Shown here one piece after another: positions 18,589 to 26,832 of a stretch of 64,000 bases of DNA (positions within the stretch are counted from its first letter, which is position 1; each line of letters begins with the position of its first letter). Origin of the DNA: an uncultured Muribaculaceae bacterium (GTDB lineage Bacteria; Bacteroidota; Bacteroidia; Bacteroidales; Muribaculaceae); contig CANNVE010000003.1 of the NCBI GenBank assembly GCA_947525975.1, forward strand, positions 1 through 64,000. The letters run 5' to 3'. The notes under the pieces are model-generated. The model saw only the letters and a list, made by a program, of their open reading frames with translations, ran no database searches and was not told where the DNA came from. A program made the translations under genes and the position numbers.

Positions 18589-18639
18589 TTGCGTTTTGGG
18601 GCTGTTGCTATGTTTTTTTTTCTGTGCGGAAGGCTTGCC

Positions 18640-19500
18640 TCAGGATGCGAGGTAGGTCTTCAGGAGTTTGCTCTTCTGCCCTTTGAGGCGGCGGATGGCC
18701 TTTTCCTTGATCTGGCGCACGCGTTCGCGCGTGAGGTCAAATTTGGCGCCAATCTCCTCGAGGGTCATCTCCTGGCAGCCGATGCCGAAGAACATCTTCA
18801 GGATCTCGCGTTCGCGCTCATGGAGCTGCTTGAGGGCGCGGTCGATCTCTTTTGAAAGAGACTCCTGGGTGAGCGTGGCGTCGGCCATAGGCGAGTCGTC
18901 GTTGGTGAGCACATCGAGCAGGCTGTTGTCCTCGCCCTCCACGAAGGGGGCGTCGACTGAAATGTGCCTGCCTGAGACCTTGAGCGTGTCGGCGATCTTC
19001 TCAACAGGTACGTCAAGCGTGTTGGCGAGTTCTTCCGGAGAGGGTCTGCGTTCGTTCTCCTGCTCGAATTTCGAGAGTGCCTTGCTGATTTTGTTGAGAG
19101 ATCCCACCTGGTTGAGGGGCAGGCGCACGATGCGCGACTGCTCGGCCAAGGCCTGAAGGATCGATTGGCGTATCCACCACACGGCGTAAGAGATGAATTT
19201 GAATCCGCGGGTCTCGTCAAACTTTTGGGCGGCCTTGATCAGGCCCACATTGCCCTCGTTGATGAGGTCGGGAAGAGACAGTCCCTGGTTTTGATACTGT
19301 TTTGCCACCGACACCACGAAGCGTAGGTTGGCGCGGGTGAGCTTGTCAAGGGCGTGGCGGTCGCCCTGGCGTATGCGCTGGGCGAGCTCCACCTCCTCTT
19401 CTACAGAGATCAGTTCCTCACGGCCTATTTCCTGCAGATACTTGTCGAGGGATGCGCTTTCACGGTTGGTGATGGATTTGGTGATTTTGAGTTGTCTCAT
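18640..19500 (-). CDS. rpoD: Primary RNA polymerase sigma factor (sigma-70/RpoD, Bacteroidota type)
   Basis: The 286-residue protein is the short primary sigma of Bacteroidota, lacking the large region 1.1 of proteobacterial RpoD. Region 1.2 is [15 protein letters not shown]. Region 2 includes [19 protein letters not shown] and [16 protein letters not shown], region 3 follows [16 protein letters not shown], and region 4 has the helix-turn-helix [23 protein letters not shown]. It recognises the TTTG/TAnnTTTG promoters seen throughout the window. Confidence 0.96.
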   Translation of the reverse strand: MRQLKITKSITNRESASLDKYLQEIGREELISVEEEVELAQRIRQGDRHALDKLTRANLRFVVSVAKQYQNQGLSLPDLINEGNVGLIKAAQKFDETRGFKFISYAVWWIRQSILQALAEQSRIVRLPLNQVGSLNKISKALSKFEQENERRPSPEELANTLDVPVEKIADTLKVSGRHISVDAPFVEGEDNSLLDVLTNDDSPMADATLTQESLSKEIDRALKQLHEREREILKMFFGIGCQEMTLEEIGAKFDLTRERVRQIKEKAIRRLKGQKSKLLKTYLAS

Positions 19501-19542
19501 TTCTCTTGTTTAGACTGTGTATATAATATGCCTATTAGTTGG

Positions 19543-19550
19543 CAAAGTTA
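19543..19550 (-). promoter_or_regulatory. -7 box (TAACTTTG) of rpoD
   Basis: A perfect TAnnTTTG element on the minus strand, 42 bases upstream of the rpoD ATG; predicted start near 19539. The -33 region is weak. Confidence 0.65.
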
Positions 19551-19648
19551 CAATATTTAATTGACTTAACGTGCTTTTTGAGACAAATGTTGTGAATAAA
19601 TCCGTTAGTTTAGCGTTTATTTGCTTAATTTTCGGCCTTTATGCACGA

Positions 19649-20377
19649 TTATCTTATCAAAGGCAATTTCGTGGCGCGCAGGGCGGCGCGGGCGCGGGCT
19701 GAGCTGTCGCCGTAGTATGAATTGCACAGGGCGTGAAATTCGCCTGAGTGGTTCATGTGTGTCAGATGCGCCAGTTCGTGGCAGATGACGTAGCGCCTCA
19801 GGTCTGACGGGTAGAACACAAGAAGGGCCGAGAGCTTTATCTCGCCCTTGCTCGTGCAAAGGCCGAGTGTGCGCTGTCCGCGCGAGATGCTCCACTGCCG
19901 CGGCTCTACGCCGAGCATTGCCGAGATGTCCCGCGCTTGAGGCAGCAATATGCCGGGGGCGTACCTTTGCGCTATGCGGCGCAATACTGCGTCAATGCCT
20001 TTTATGGCCGGGGCCGAGGCGATGTCGATGTCGGCGGCAACGTGTACGCAGGCCTCCATCGGGGCGGGGAAGGTGGCCCTTATGGATTGTGAGATTTTAT
20101 CGCTTTGCCTGATGTCGACGGTGATTTCCTGGGTCTGTATACGCTGCCCTATGCTGTAGAGGGGCGGGGTGCGGTGGCTTTCAATGAAGTCAGAAGCGCC
20201 TCGCAAAAATTCAAGCGCTTCGTTGTAGGGCTGGCCGTAGGGCGCGGTGAGTGAAAGCATAGGGCCTTTCCAGCGCAGCCGCATCGATCGGGCGTTGCGC
20301 CTCACAGTCACGGCTACATCGCCAATGCCGGGAAAATTTATGGTGGCGGTGCGCAGAATGCGGTCAGTCAATGGCAT
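19649..20377 (-). CDS. YgjP-like zinc metallopeptidase (DUF45/M48-type)
   Basis: The 242-residue protein carries the zinc motif HELAHLTHMNHSGEF near the C-terminus (HExxH plus a downstream His) and the family N-terminus VTVRRNARSMRLRWKG, matching the YgjP/DUF45 group of predicted cytoplasmic metallopeptidases. Substrates are unknown. A 21-residue in-frame extension overlaps nadK and is not needed; the ATG at 20377 lies one base after the nadK stop codon, so the two are coupled. Confidence 0.85.
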   Translation of the reverse strand: MPLTDRILRTATINFPGIGDVAVTVRRNARSMRLRWKGPMLSLTAPYGQPYNEALEFLRGASDFIESHRTPPLYSIGQRIQTQEITVDIRQSDKISQSIRATFPAPMEACVHVAADIDIASAPAIKGIDAVLRRIAQRYAPGILLPQARDISAMLGVEPRQWSISRGQRTLGLCTSKGEIKLSALLVFYPSDLRRYVICHELAHLTHMNHSGEFHALCNSYYGDSSARARAALRATKLPLIR

Positions 20378-20378
20378 T

Positions 20379-21236
20379 TTATTCGTTCCAATGCAGTTTT
20401 TCGCGGAGTGTTGACGCGAAAGTGCGGCCCTTGAGCTCAATGATGAGGATCGGGAATGCGGCCTTCCTCAGCTTCACCTCCGAGCCTATGGGCAGGGTGC
20501 AAGGCCTGCCGTCGAGGGCTATGCGGAAAGCGTGGGCGCGACCCTCGACGCGGATGTCGATCTCCGCGTCGTCGCTCACCACCAGCGGACGCATGCCGAG
20601 CGAGTGGGCGGCGATTGGCGTCAGAGACCACACCGGAGCCGTGGGCTGCAGCACGGGGCCGCCTACCGACAGGTTGTAGGCCGTGCTGCCCGTGGGGGTC
20701 GACACTATAAGGCCGTCGGCCCTGTAGTCGGCGAGGAATGCGCCGTTGATGTCGGTCTTGGCCGAGATCATCGAGGCATTTTCCTCCTTCATCACAGCCA
20801 CCTCATTGAGGGCGAAAGGCCAGGAGTCGATGGACGGCGATATCACCTGGAGCAGGCTGCGACGAGACACACTGAAATCGCCCGAGGCCAAAATGGCAGG
20901 GATCTCGGGCAGCATGTCGGTGCTTGCCGACGAAAGGAAGCCAAGATGGCCGGCGTTGACGCCGAGTATGGGTATCTGCTTGTCGGCCACCCACATGGCA
21001 GTGCGCAGGAATGTGCCGTCGCCGCCTATGCTGATGGCCAGGTCGGCATCGAAGTCAGGGTCTGACACCACTCGGCGCACAGCAGACAGCCTCGGCAGCA
21101 TAAGGTGGCTGAGGCAGTCGTAAAGCTTGCGGTGCATCACTATCTCGGCTCCGGCCAGAGCCAGCGCATCAAAAAAAGCCGAAAGCGGCTCCACATTGTT
21201 CTCTTGTCGGCGACTGCCGTATACGGCTATCTTCAT
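20379..21236 (-). CDS. nadK: NAD kinase
   Basis: NadK phosphorylates NAD to NADP using ATP. The 285 residues show the catalytic GGDGTFLR motif (about 71-78) and DGLIVSTPTGSTAYNLSVGGP, which shapes the NAD site. The NE/D-type stretch appears as LNEVAVMKEE. Normal length and cytoplasmic. It sits between the ACT-like gene and the YgjP-like gene on the same strand, the usual Bacteroidales order next to pdxJ. Confidence 0.96.
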   Translation of the reverse strand: MKIAVYGSRRQENNVEPLSAFFDALALAGAEIVMHRKLYDCLSHLMLPRLSAVRRVVSDPDFDADLAISIGGDGTFLRTAMWVADKQIPILGVNAGHLGFLSSASTDMLPEIPAILASGDFSVSRRSLLQVISPSIDSWPFALNEVAVMKEENASMISAKTDINGAFLADYRADGLIVSTPTGSTAYNLSVGGPVLQPTAPVWSLTPIAAHSLGMRPLVVSDDAEIDIRVEGRAHAFRIALDGRPCTLPIGSEVKLRKAAFPILIIELKGRTFASTLREKLHWNE

Positions 21237-21254
21237 ATGAATCAGGCTTTACTC

Positions 21255-21308
21255 ATTCAGCATTCTGAATTCAGCATTCAGCATTTCATTCTACATTCAG
21301 CATTCAGC
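21255..21308. repeat. Five ATTCAGC short repeats between the ACT gene and nadK
   Basis: ATTCAGC occurs at 21255, 21269, 21276, 21295 and 21302, interspersed with ATTCTGA and TTTCATTCT variants. The block fills most of the 77-base spacer between two genes of one transcript, so it would lie in the mRNA. No stable hairpin is obvious. Confidence 0.5.
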
Positions 21309-21313
21309 ATTAA

Positions 21314-21676
21314 CTAAACCTCCAGGTATCTCAACAATTCGTTGGCCCGCGAGCGCATGCGATCGTTGTCTTCGGCGTGATTGCTCTTCGCGTCGAGTAT
21401 GTCATAGCCATATCGCTGGAGCGATCGGGAGATGGCCTCGGCGTTGCGGTGGTTGACGCGGATTTCCACCACGATGTCAGCCATATCACTTGGCGTGGAA
21501 GTGACGTTGAGATTCAGCAGGTGGGCATTGCAGTCCTCGACGGCGTGGGCTATGTGCGAAGCGCTGTAATGGCCGCGCATGCATCCCAGCACGAGGGTGC
21601 TCTCATCCTCCAGCGGAGGAAAAAGCCTGTGAAAATCGTTGCTCGTCGCATCTTTTGGTGTAATTTCTTTCGTCAT
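21314..21676 (-). CDS. ACT-like domain protein (short relative of the nadK-linked CBS protein)
   Basis: The 120-residue product resembles the C-terminal ACT-like part of the CBS-domain proteins usually encoded beside nadK in Bacteroidales: SASHIAHAVEDCNAHLLNLNV and ISRSLQRYGYDILDAK match beta-alpha-beta ACT elements. The two CBS domains expected in front are absent; about 35 polar residues take their place. A small-ligand sensing role is inferred. The ATG at 21676 is chosen because a -7 box lies at 21716-21723, within the longer reading frame. Confidence 0.6.
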   Translation of the reverse strand: MTKEITPKDATSNDFHRLFPPLEDESTLVLGCMRGHYSASHIAHAVEDCNAHLLNLNVTSTPSDMADIVVEIRVNHRNAEAISRSLQRYGYDILDAKSNHAEDNDRMRSRANELLRYLEV

Positions 21677-21715
21677 TTGATAAATTCTCGCTATTTTTGC
21701 TGTTAATTTAAAATA

Positions 21716-21723
21716 CAAAGTTA
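21716..21723 (-). promoter_or_regulatory. -7 box (TAACTTTG) for ACT-nadK-YgjP transcript
   Basis: Perfect TAnnTTTG on the minus strand; predicted start near 21712, leader about 36 bases. It decides the ACT gene start. Confidence 0.65.
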
Positions 21724-21805
21724 CTAATTTTCCCCGAAATAACCCAACGTTATTAGGATATAAACAAATAAAGACTGCTTCTAGGTCTCAAAATCTGCTA
21801 AAATA

Positions 21806-22519
21806 ATGACACATTTAAGTGTAAACATCAATAAAGTGGCCACTTTGCGAAATGCACGTGGAGAGAACGTGCCCAACGTGGAGCAAGTGGCCATAGATTG
21901 CGAATCATTTGGTGCCGACGGCATCACTGTGCATCCCCGTCCCGACGAGAGGCACATACGCCATGACGATGTATTCGCCCTGCGCCCCTTGGTCAAGACT
22001 GAGTTTAACATCGAGGGATATCCGTCAGAAGATTTCATGTCGCTCGTGCTTAAGGCGCGCCCCGAGCAGGTGACTCTGGTGCCCGACGCCCCCGACGCGC
22101 TGACATCATGCGCCGGATGGAATGTGGCCGCCCACCTCGATTTCCTCACCGGCATAGTCGACCGGCTCAAAGACGCCGGCATACGCACCTCAATCTTCGT
22201 CGACCCCGACCCTGAGCAGATAAAGCTTGCGGCCAAGACCGGTGCCGACCGCGTGGAGCTGTACACGAAGCCCTATGCCGACCTTTACCCCAAGGATCCC
22301 GCCGCAGCCGTAGCCCCGTTTGTCGAGGCGAGCGAGGCCGCCCACAAATGCGGGCTGGGCGTCAATGCCGGGCATGACCTCAATCTGGAGAATCTCCGAT
22401 ACATGCATGAGCACCTGCCCTACCTCAACGAGGTGTCGATAGGCCATGCCCTCATCAGTGATGCCCTGTATCTGGGACTCCGCGAGGCAATCAGGCAATA
22501 CAAAGAGTGCCTGCGCTGA
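21806..22519 (+). CDS. pdxJ: Pyridoxine 5'-phosphate synthase
   Basis: PdxJ condenses 3-amino-2-oxopropyl phosphate with deoxyxylulose 5-phosphate to form pyridoxine 5'-phosphate. The 237-residue TIM barrel has the diagnostic start [16 protein letters not shown] and [14 protein letters not shown] (active-site His/Arg), with [15 protein letters not shown] and [14 protein letters not shown] near the end. It opens a plus-strand run leading into exbB after a 34-base gap. No clear TAnnTTTG element was found in its upstream region. Confidence 0.96.
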   Translation: MTHLSVNINKVATLRNARGENVPNVEQVAIDCESFGADGITVHPRPDERHIRHDDVFALRPLVKTEFNIEGYPSEDFMSLVLKARPEQVTLVPDAPDALTSCAGWNVAAHLDFLTGIVDRLKDAGIRTSIFVDPDPEQIKLAAKTGADRVELYTKPYADLYPKDPAAAVAPFVEASEAAHKCGLGVNAGHDLNLENLRYMHEHLPYLNEVSIGHALISDALYLGLREAIRQYKECLR

Positions 22520-22553
22520 AACAATCAACTAAATTCATTGCTAAATCATTGAA

Positions 22554-23183
22554 ATGGAGCAGACTCTTTCAATCTGGGACCTGTGCCTGCAAGGCGGCTG
22601 GGTGATGATAGTGCTCGCTGTGCTGGCCATAATCAGCATATATATACTCATAGAGCGGGCCATTGTGGTAAACAAGGCCGCTAAAGTCGACGAGACATTC
22701 ATGAAGCGCATCAGCGACTACATACACGAAAATGACCTCGAAAGCGCTGTGCGCCTGTGCAAGAATTCGGATTCGCCATATAGCCGCTTGATACTCAAAG
22801 GAATCAACCGCATTGGCCGACCGATGAACGACGTGCTCGTGGCCATCGAAAACACCGGAAATCTCGAGGTAGCAGCCCTCAGCAAAGGCTTTGCCTGGCT
22901 TGCCACCACTGCAGCCGGAGCGCCTATGCTCGGCTTTCTCGGCACAGTAATTGGCATGGTGGAGGCTTTCTACTCGATAGCCTCGGCCGGCAACAGCGCC
23001 TCGATCGGCTCATTCGCCGGCGGCATCTACACCGCGCTTGTCACCACTGTGGCCGGCCTGGTGGTGGGCATCCTCGCCCTCTTCGCCTACAACTACCTGG
23101 TGGCCCGCGTCAACAAAGTCATGAACCTCATGGAATCCAAAACCATGGAATTCATGGACCTCCTCAACGAGCCTGCCTGCTGA
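22554..23183 (+). CDS. exbB: ExbB/TolQ/MotA-family proton channel subunit
   Basis: The 209-residue inner-membrane protein has three helices: WVMIVLAVLAIISIYILIE, then a cytoplasmic loop, FAWLATTAAGAPMLGFLGTV and ALVTTVAGLVVGILALFAYN. The last two carry the conserved small and Thr residues of the ExbB pore. With ExbD it converts the proton gradient into movement of TonB, powering outer-membrane uptake. Its normal partner exbD follows only after an inserted macrodomain gene. Confidence 0.93.
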   Translation: MEQTLSIWDLCLQGGWVMIVLAVLAIISIYILIERAIVVNKAAKVDETFMKRISDYIHENDLESAVRLCKNSDSPYSRLILKGINRIGRPMNDVLVAIENTGNLEVAALSKGFAWLATTAAGAPMLGFLGTVIGMVEAFYSIASAGNSASIGSFAGGIYTALVTTVAGLVVGILALFAYNYLVARVNKVMNLMESKTMEFMDLLNEPAC

Positions 23184-23203
23184 CCCCCGATTGTGATAAG
23201 AAT

Positions 23204-23680
23204 ATGATACATTACGTCAATGGAGACTTGCTTGAAAGCAGCGCGGAGGCTTTGGTCAATGCTGTGAATATTGTTGGTGTCATGGGCAAAGGCATTGCTT
23301 TGCAGTTTCGAGAGGCTTTTCCGGGAAATTATATGTTATATCGACAAGCATGCAAAGATAAAAGATTGAGCGTAGGTGAGTTGTTAGTGACAGAAGAGAC
23401 AACTAAAACGCATGGCTGTAAGATCATAATTAATTTCCCTACTAAAAAGCACTGGCGCAATCCATCAGAATATTTCTATATAGAAGATGGGCTAAAGGCA
23501 TTGTGTAAGGAGATCAAGGATAGAGGCATTCATTCCATTGCGATTCCTCCACTGGGTGCGGGGAACGGTGGCTTAGACTGGGCTAAAGTAAAGCCGATGA
23601 TTGAGGCTTCATTGTCAGACGTTGATTGTGACATCTATCTTTATGAGCCATTAGAAACGGCTCTGCCAAATAAATATTAA
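23204..23680 (+). CDS. DarG/TARG1-like macrodomain protein
   Basis: The 158-residue protein is a lone macrodomain of the DarG/TARG1 type, which removes ADP-ribose from DNA bases or acidic residues. Key stretches are the ligand loop VNAVNIVGVMGKGIAL (about 18-33), the catalytic-lysine segment NFPTKKHWRNPS (Lys81/82) and PPLGAGNGGLDW (about 115-126). It lacks the C-terminal part of full DarG, and no DarT toxin (DUF4433) is nearby. It lies 20 bases after exbB and 4 before exbD and is visibly AT-richer, with codons such as TTA, AGA and ATA unlike its neighbours, suggesting transfer into the operon. Confidence 0.88.
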   Translation: MIHYVNGDLLESSAEALVNAVNIVGVMGKGIALQFREAFPGNYMLYRQACKDKRLSVGELLVTEETTKTHGCKIIINFPTKKHWRNPSEYFYIEDGLKALCKEIKDRGIHSIAIPPLGAGNGGLDWAKVKPMIEASLSDVDCDIYLYEPLETALPNKY

Positions 23681-23684
23681 TATT

Positions 23685-24095
23685 ATGGCATTGAAGAGAC
23701 AAAACGATATGTTGGCGACATTTTCGATGGCATCGCTCACCGATGTCATCTTTCTGCTGCTGGTGTTTTTTATGGCTACGTCCACATTCGTCTTCCCCAC
23801 AGCCGTGGAGGTGAATCTGCCGCAGAGCAGCGAGCAGACGTCGGCCAAGCCGCTGACGCGCGTCTATGTAGATTCGCTCGGCGTGGTCTCGGCCGCTTAC
23901 GCCGACGGCGAGGTGCAGCAATTCTCGCCTGAAGACCTTGCCGTATATCTTCAGACGATAATGGCACAGGACACCACGCAGCATGCTGTGGCCGTATACG
24001 CCGACAAGGCTGTGGAATACGGCAAGGTGGTCGACGTGCTCAATGTCGGCACCAAGGCCGGAGTGAAGATGGTGCTCGCCACGCGGGCCAATTAA
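23685..24095 (+). CDS. exbD: ExbD/TolR biopolymer transport protein
   Basis: The 136-residue protein has one N-terminal helix with the proton-carrying aspartate (MASLTDVIFLLLVFFMATST) and a periplasmic domain (RVYVDSLGVVSAAYADGE...). It is the partner of ExbB in the TonB motor. Its start lies four bases after the macrodomain stop codon in a very AT-rich sequence, so its translation signal now comes from the end of that gene. Confidence 0.92.
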   Translation: MALKRQNDMLATFSMASLTDVIFLLLVFFMATSTFVFPTAVEVNLPQSSEQTSAKPLTRVYVDSLGVVSAAYADGEVQQFSPEDLAVYLQTIMAQDTTQHAVAVYADKAVEYGKVVDVLNVGTKAGVKMVLATRAN

Positions 24096-24110
24096 ATCGA
24101 CAAATCCCCC

Positions 24111-24911
24111 ATGATCTCTCCCCGCATATATTCCGCCGTAGGCACGACGCTCGCTGTGGCGATGTCCGTGCTGCTGATGATGTGCTCGCATCTGTCGCTT
24201 GCCGATGACAAGGTGGATGCCATAGGCCAGGACGCCGTAGAGCTTGAAATGGAGGAGTACATAGACGTGATGGATATGCCGGCTGCCCCCAACATGGTGG
24301 GCGAGGAGCCGGCTGCAGCCCAAAGCGAGGAGCAAAACGAATCACAGCCCACACCGGCCTCCGGCACCGACCTTGCCGATGCCGGCGCCCCGGGCGATCC
24401 GCCGCAGGTGGTGGCTTCTGAAGAGCCTTCGCCGGTGAAGGAGCAGAAAAAGCCCGAGAAGCCCAAAGGGCCGTCGAAGGAGGAACTGAAACGCCGTGAA
24501 GAGCAGCGCCAGGCGCAGAATGAGGTCTCCAACGCATTCAACCACGCTTCAGGAAAGCACAATACGAGCAACGGACAGGCCGACAACGGCAATAGCGGAC
24601 GCCCCGACAGCCCATCGGCCCAAGGCGCTCACACGGGCCATGGCACCGGAAGCGCAGGCGACGGATGGGCCATACCGTCATACGGCGCCGTGAAAAGCCC
24701 CGTCACGGGCAGCGTGAAGATGACGCTGACCATCGACCGGGCAGGCCGTGTGACCGACGTTAAGTTCACCGGCGGCGATGCTCCGGCGGCCACAAACCAG
24801 ACCGTCAGGAACGCTTGCGCCATCGAAGTGCGCCGCCATCAGTTCACGCGCTCCAACCCGGAGACTGCACCCGAGACATCGCGCGCCTACATCACGTATA
24901 CATTCCGATAA
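24111..24911 (+). CDS. TonB-like energy transducer
   Basis: The 266-residue protein has one N-terminal membrane helix (VGTTLAVAMSVLLMMCSHL), a long Pro/Glu/Lys/Ala-rich periplasm-spanning linker (PSPVKEQKKPEKPKGPSKEE) and a TonB-type C-terminal domain (VKMTLTIDRAGRVTDVKFTGG to RAYITYTFR). It probably couples the ExbBD motor to outer-membrane receptors. It starts 15 bases after exbD, completing the exbB-exbD-tonB unit. Confidence 0.85.
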   Translation: MISPRIYSAVGTTLAVAMSVLLMMCSHLSLADDKVDAIGQDAVELEMEEYIDVMDMPAAPNMVGEEPAAAQSEEQNESQPTPASGTDLADAGAPGDPPQVVASEEPSPVKEQKKPEKPKGPSKEELKRREEQRQAQNEVSNAFNHASGKHNTSNGQADNGNSGRPDSPSAQGAHTGHGTGSAGDGWAIPSYGAVKSPVTGSVKMTLTIDRAGRVTDVKFTGGDAPAATNQTVRNACAIEVRRHQFTRSNPETAPETSRAYITYTFR

Positions 24912-24953
24912 TAACCAATCTAAAATACCATTATTCAAAAAATCCAATATCAA

Positions 24954-26774
24954 ATGAAGTCAAAGCTGTTGCTGCTATTTTGCCTTTTGTGCCATTTCGC
25001 ATGGGGGCAGCGCATCGCCGTGCTGAGCGATGTGCACGTAACACCCGGAAACGCCAATGAGAAAGCCCTCAAAGAGGCTGTGAATGAGATCAACTCGCAG
25101 GAATTTGACCTTGTGGTCGTGAACGGCGATCTCACCAACGAGGGCAGCGATGAGCAGTTGTCGGTGGTGAAGGGCATACTCGATGGCATTAGCCATCCGC
25201 TCTTCGTGCTCCCGGGCAACCATGAAAACAACTGGAGCCAGAGCGCCACAAAGACATTCGTTGACCTTTGGGGAAATGACCGCTTTGTGACCGAGGCCGA
25301 TTCACTGCTGATCGTGGGCATAAATTGCGGCCCCTACATGAAGATGGGTGATGGCCACATCAAGCAGGAAGACCTGCACTGGCTGAAGTCGACCCTCGAC
25401 AGCCGCCTGAAGCCAGGCATGAGGGTGCTGTCGTTCTGCCACTATCCAATACGCAAGGATGACCTTGACAACTATGTGACGTATGCCCGAGTGCTTGAGA
25501 ATTACCCCGTCATTGCCCACATCAACGGCCACTACCACCGCTGGATACGCTATGACGTAGGCGATATGCCCTGCGCCATGACACGCGCGCTCGACATGGG
25601 CAACGGCAACTACGGATACGCCATCATCGACATCGATCCAAGCTGGATGCACATCTACAACAAGCAGATCGGCAAAGCGCCTGAAGCGATGTTCGCCTTC
25701 CCGGCAAAGTCCAAGCATAAGCCTATGCAGGCCGAGCCGGCGCCGGCTCTCGTGAGTCCCGAAGGATTCACCGTGAATCGAGTGTGGGCCGACAGCGCAT
25801 CGGTCTTCACGCGTCTGGCCGCTGACAATGACGCCGTATATTTCGGCACATCTACAGGCGTGTGCAAGGCCGTCGACGCAAAGACCGGTCAGCTGCTTTG
25901 GCAAAAGCCCATGGGCGCATCGATTTTCTCGCGTCCGGTGCTTCTTGGCAACGGCAAGGTGGCCTACCCCACCGCCTCCGGCATCGTGATTCTCGACCGC
26001 ATTTCCGGAAAGGAAATCAAGAATCTGCCTTCAAAAGAAGGCCCGTATGTGGCCGACGGCATCCTCTCGGCTGATGGCAAATCATATTTCCAGGGCGGAT
26101 ACAAGCGTTTTGAAAAGCGCAATCCGAAGACCGGAAAGCTCGCCTGGAGCTATGACTCCATCTACAACTATTGCCAGGCTGCGCCCGCTCTCTATGGCGA
26201 TGACATCATATTCGGCGCCTGGGACACATATCTGCGCTGTCTCGACGGCAAGACCGGCAAGCTGCGCTGGAAGTGGAACAACGGCAAGGCTGCCAATATG
26301 CTCGGACCGGGCAATGTGGTGCCTGTGGTCAATGAAGACTATGTGGTCATCGTGGCCCCCGACCGCTTTATGACCATGCTCGACCGCAAGACCGGGAAAG
26401 AGCTTTGGCGCGACAATTCACACCGCTATCGCGAGAGCCTCGGCTCGGGAGATGCCGGCAAGAAGGCATACGCCAAGACCATGGACGGCGAGCTCGTGTG
26501 CGTAGACGCCACTTCGCCCGAATTCAAGGAATTGTGGATCACCGATATGGGTCTTGGCTATGAGCACGCTCCCTGCATCGTGCTTGAGCAGGACGGCGTC
26601 ATCTACGCCGGATCGCGCCGCGGACTGGTCACCGCCCTGGATGCCTCCACAGGCAAGGTGATATGGCAGTTGCCGCTTGGCGAAAGCGAAATCAACGGCT
26701 TTGACGTGGCTCCCGACGGCTCTGTCTGGACCTCACTGATCGAAGGCACTGTCTACCGCATAGCGAAGAACTGA
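24954..26774 (+). CDS. Secreted metallophosphoesterase fused to a PQQ-type beta-propeller
   Basis: The 606-residue protein has a signal peptide (MKSKLLLLFCLLCHFAWG), then a calcineurin-like phosphoesterase domain with every metal motif: SDVH (Asp26, His28), NGDLTNEG (Asp59), GNHE (Asn89, His90), FCHYP and NGHYH. From about residue 265 PQQ/WD40-like repeats follow, with recurring motifs such as VDAKTGQLLWQKP, LDGKTGKLRWKW and LDRKTGKELWRD, forming a propeller. The substrate is unknown; an extracytoplasmic phosphomonoester or diester is likely. It follows tonB by 42 bases and ends in a long shared terminator. Confidence 0.85.
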   Translation: MKSKLLLLFCLLCHFAWGQRIAVLSDVHVTPGNANEKALKEAVNEINSQEFDLVVVNGDLTNEGSDEQLSVVKGILDGISHPLFVLPGNHENNWSQSATKTFVDLWGNDRFVTEADSLLIVGINCGPYMKMGDGHIKQEDLHWLKSTLDSRLKPGMRVLSFCHYPIRKDDLDNYVTYARVLENYPVIAHINGHYHRWIRYDVGDMPCAMTRALDMGNGNYGYAIIDIDPSWMHIYNKQIGKAPEAMFAFPAKSKHKPMQAEPAPALVSPEGFTVNRVWADSASVFTRLAADNDAVYFGTSTGVCKAVDAKTGQLLWQKPMGASIFSRPVLLGNGKVAYPTASGIVILDRISGKEIKNLPSKEGPYVADGILSADGKSYFQGGYKRFEKRNPKTGKLAWSYDSIYNYCQAAPALYGDDIIFGAWDTYLRCLDGKTGKLRWKWNNGKAANMLGPGNVVPVVNEDYVVIVAPDRFMTMLDRKTGKELWRDNSHRYRESLGSGDAGKKAYAKTMDGELVCVDATSPEFKELWITDMGLGYEHAPCIVLEQDGVIYAGSRRGLVTALDASTGKVIWQLPLGESEINGFDVAPDGSVWTSLIEGTVYRIAKN

Positions 26775-26777
26775 TTC

Positions 26778-26832
26778 CAACAATAAAACGCAGGAGGCTG
26801 CCTTTGAGGCAGCCTCCTGCGTTTTATTGTTG
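26778..26832. terminator. 55-base bidirectional terminator with perfect 26-base arms
   Basis: Arms 26778-26803 and 26807-26832 are exact reverse complements around a TTG loop. It starts four bases after the phosphoesterase stop codon; the outer AACAATAAAA/TTTTATTGTT ends supply T-runs on both strands. The last two Gln codons and the stop codon of xerD lie inside one arm. Confidence 0.9.

Noticed and set aside
23184-23684. Full DarTG toxin-antitoxin module.
   Set aside because: Only the macrodomain half of DarG is present and no DarT-like ADP-ribosyltransferase is encoded next to it.
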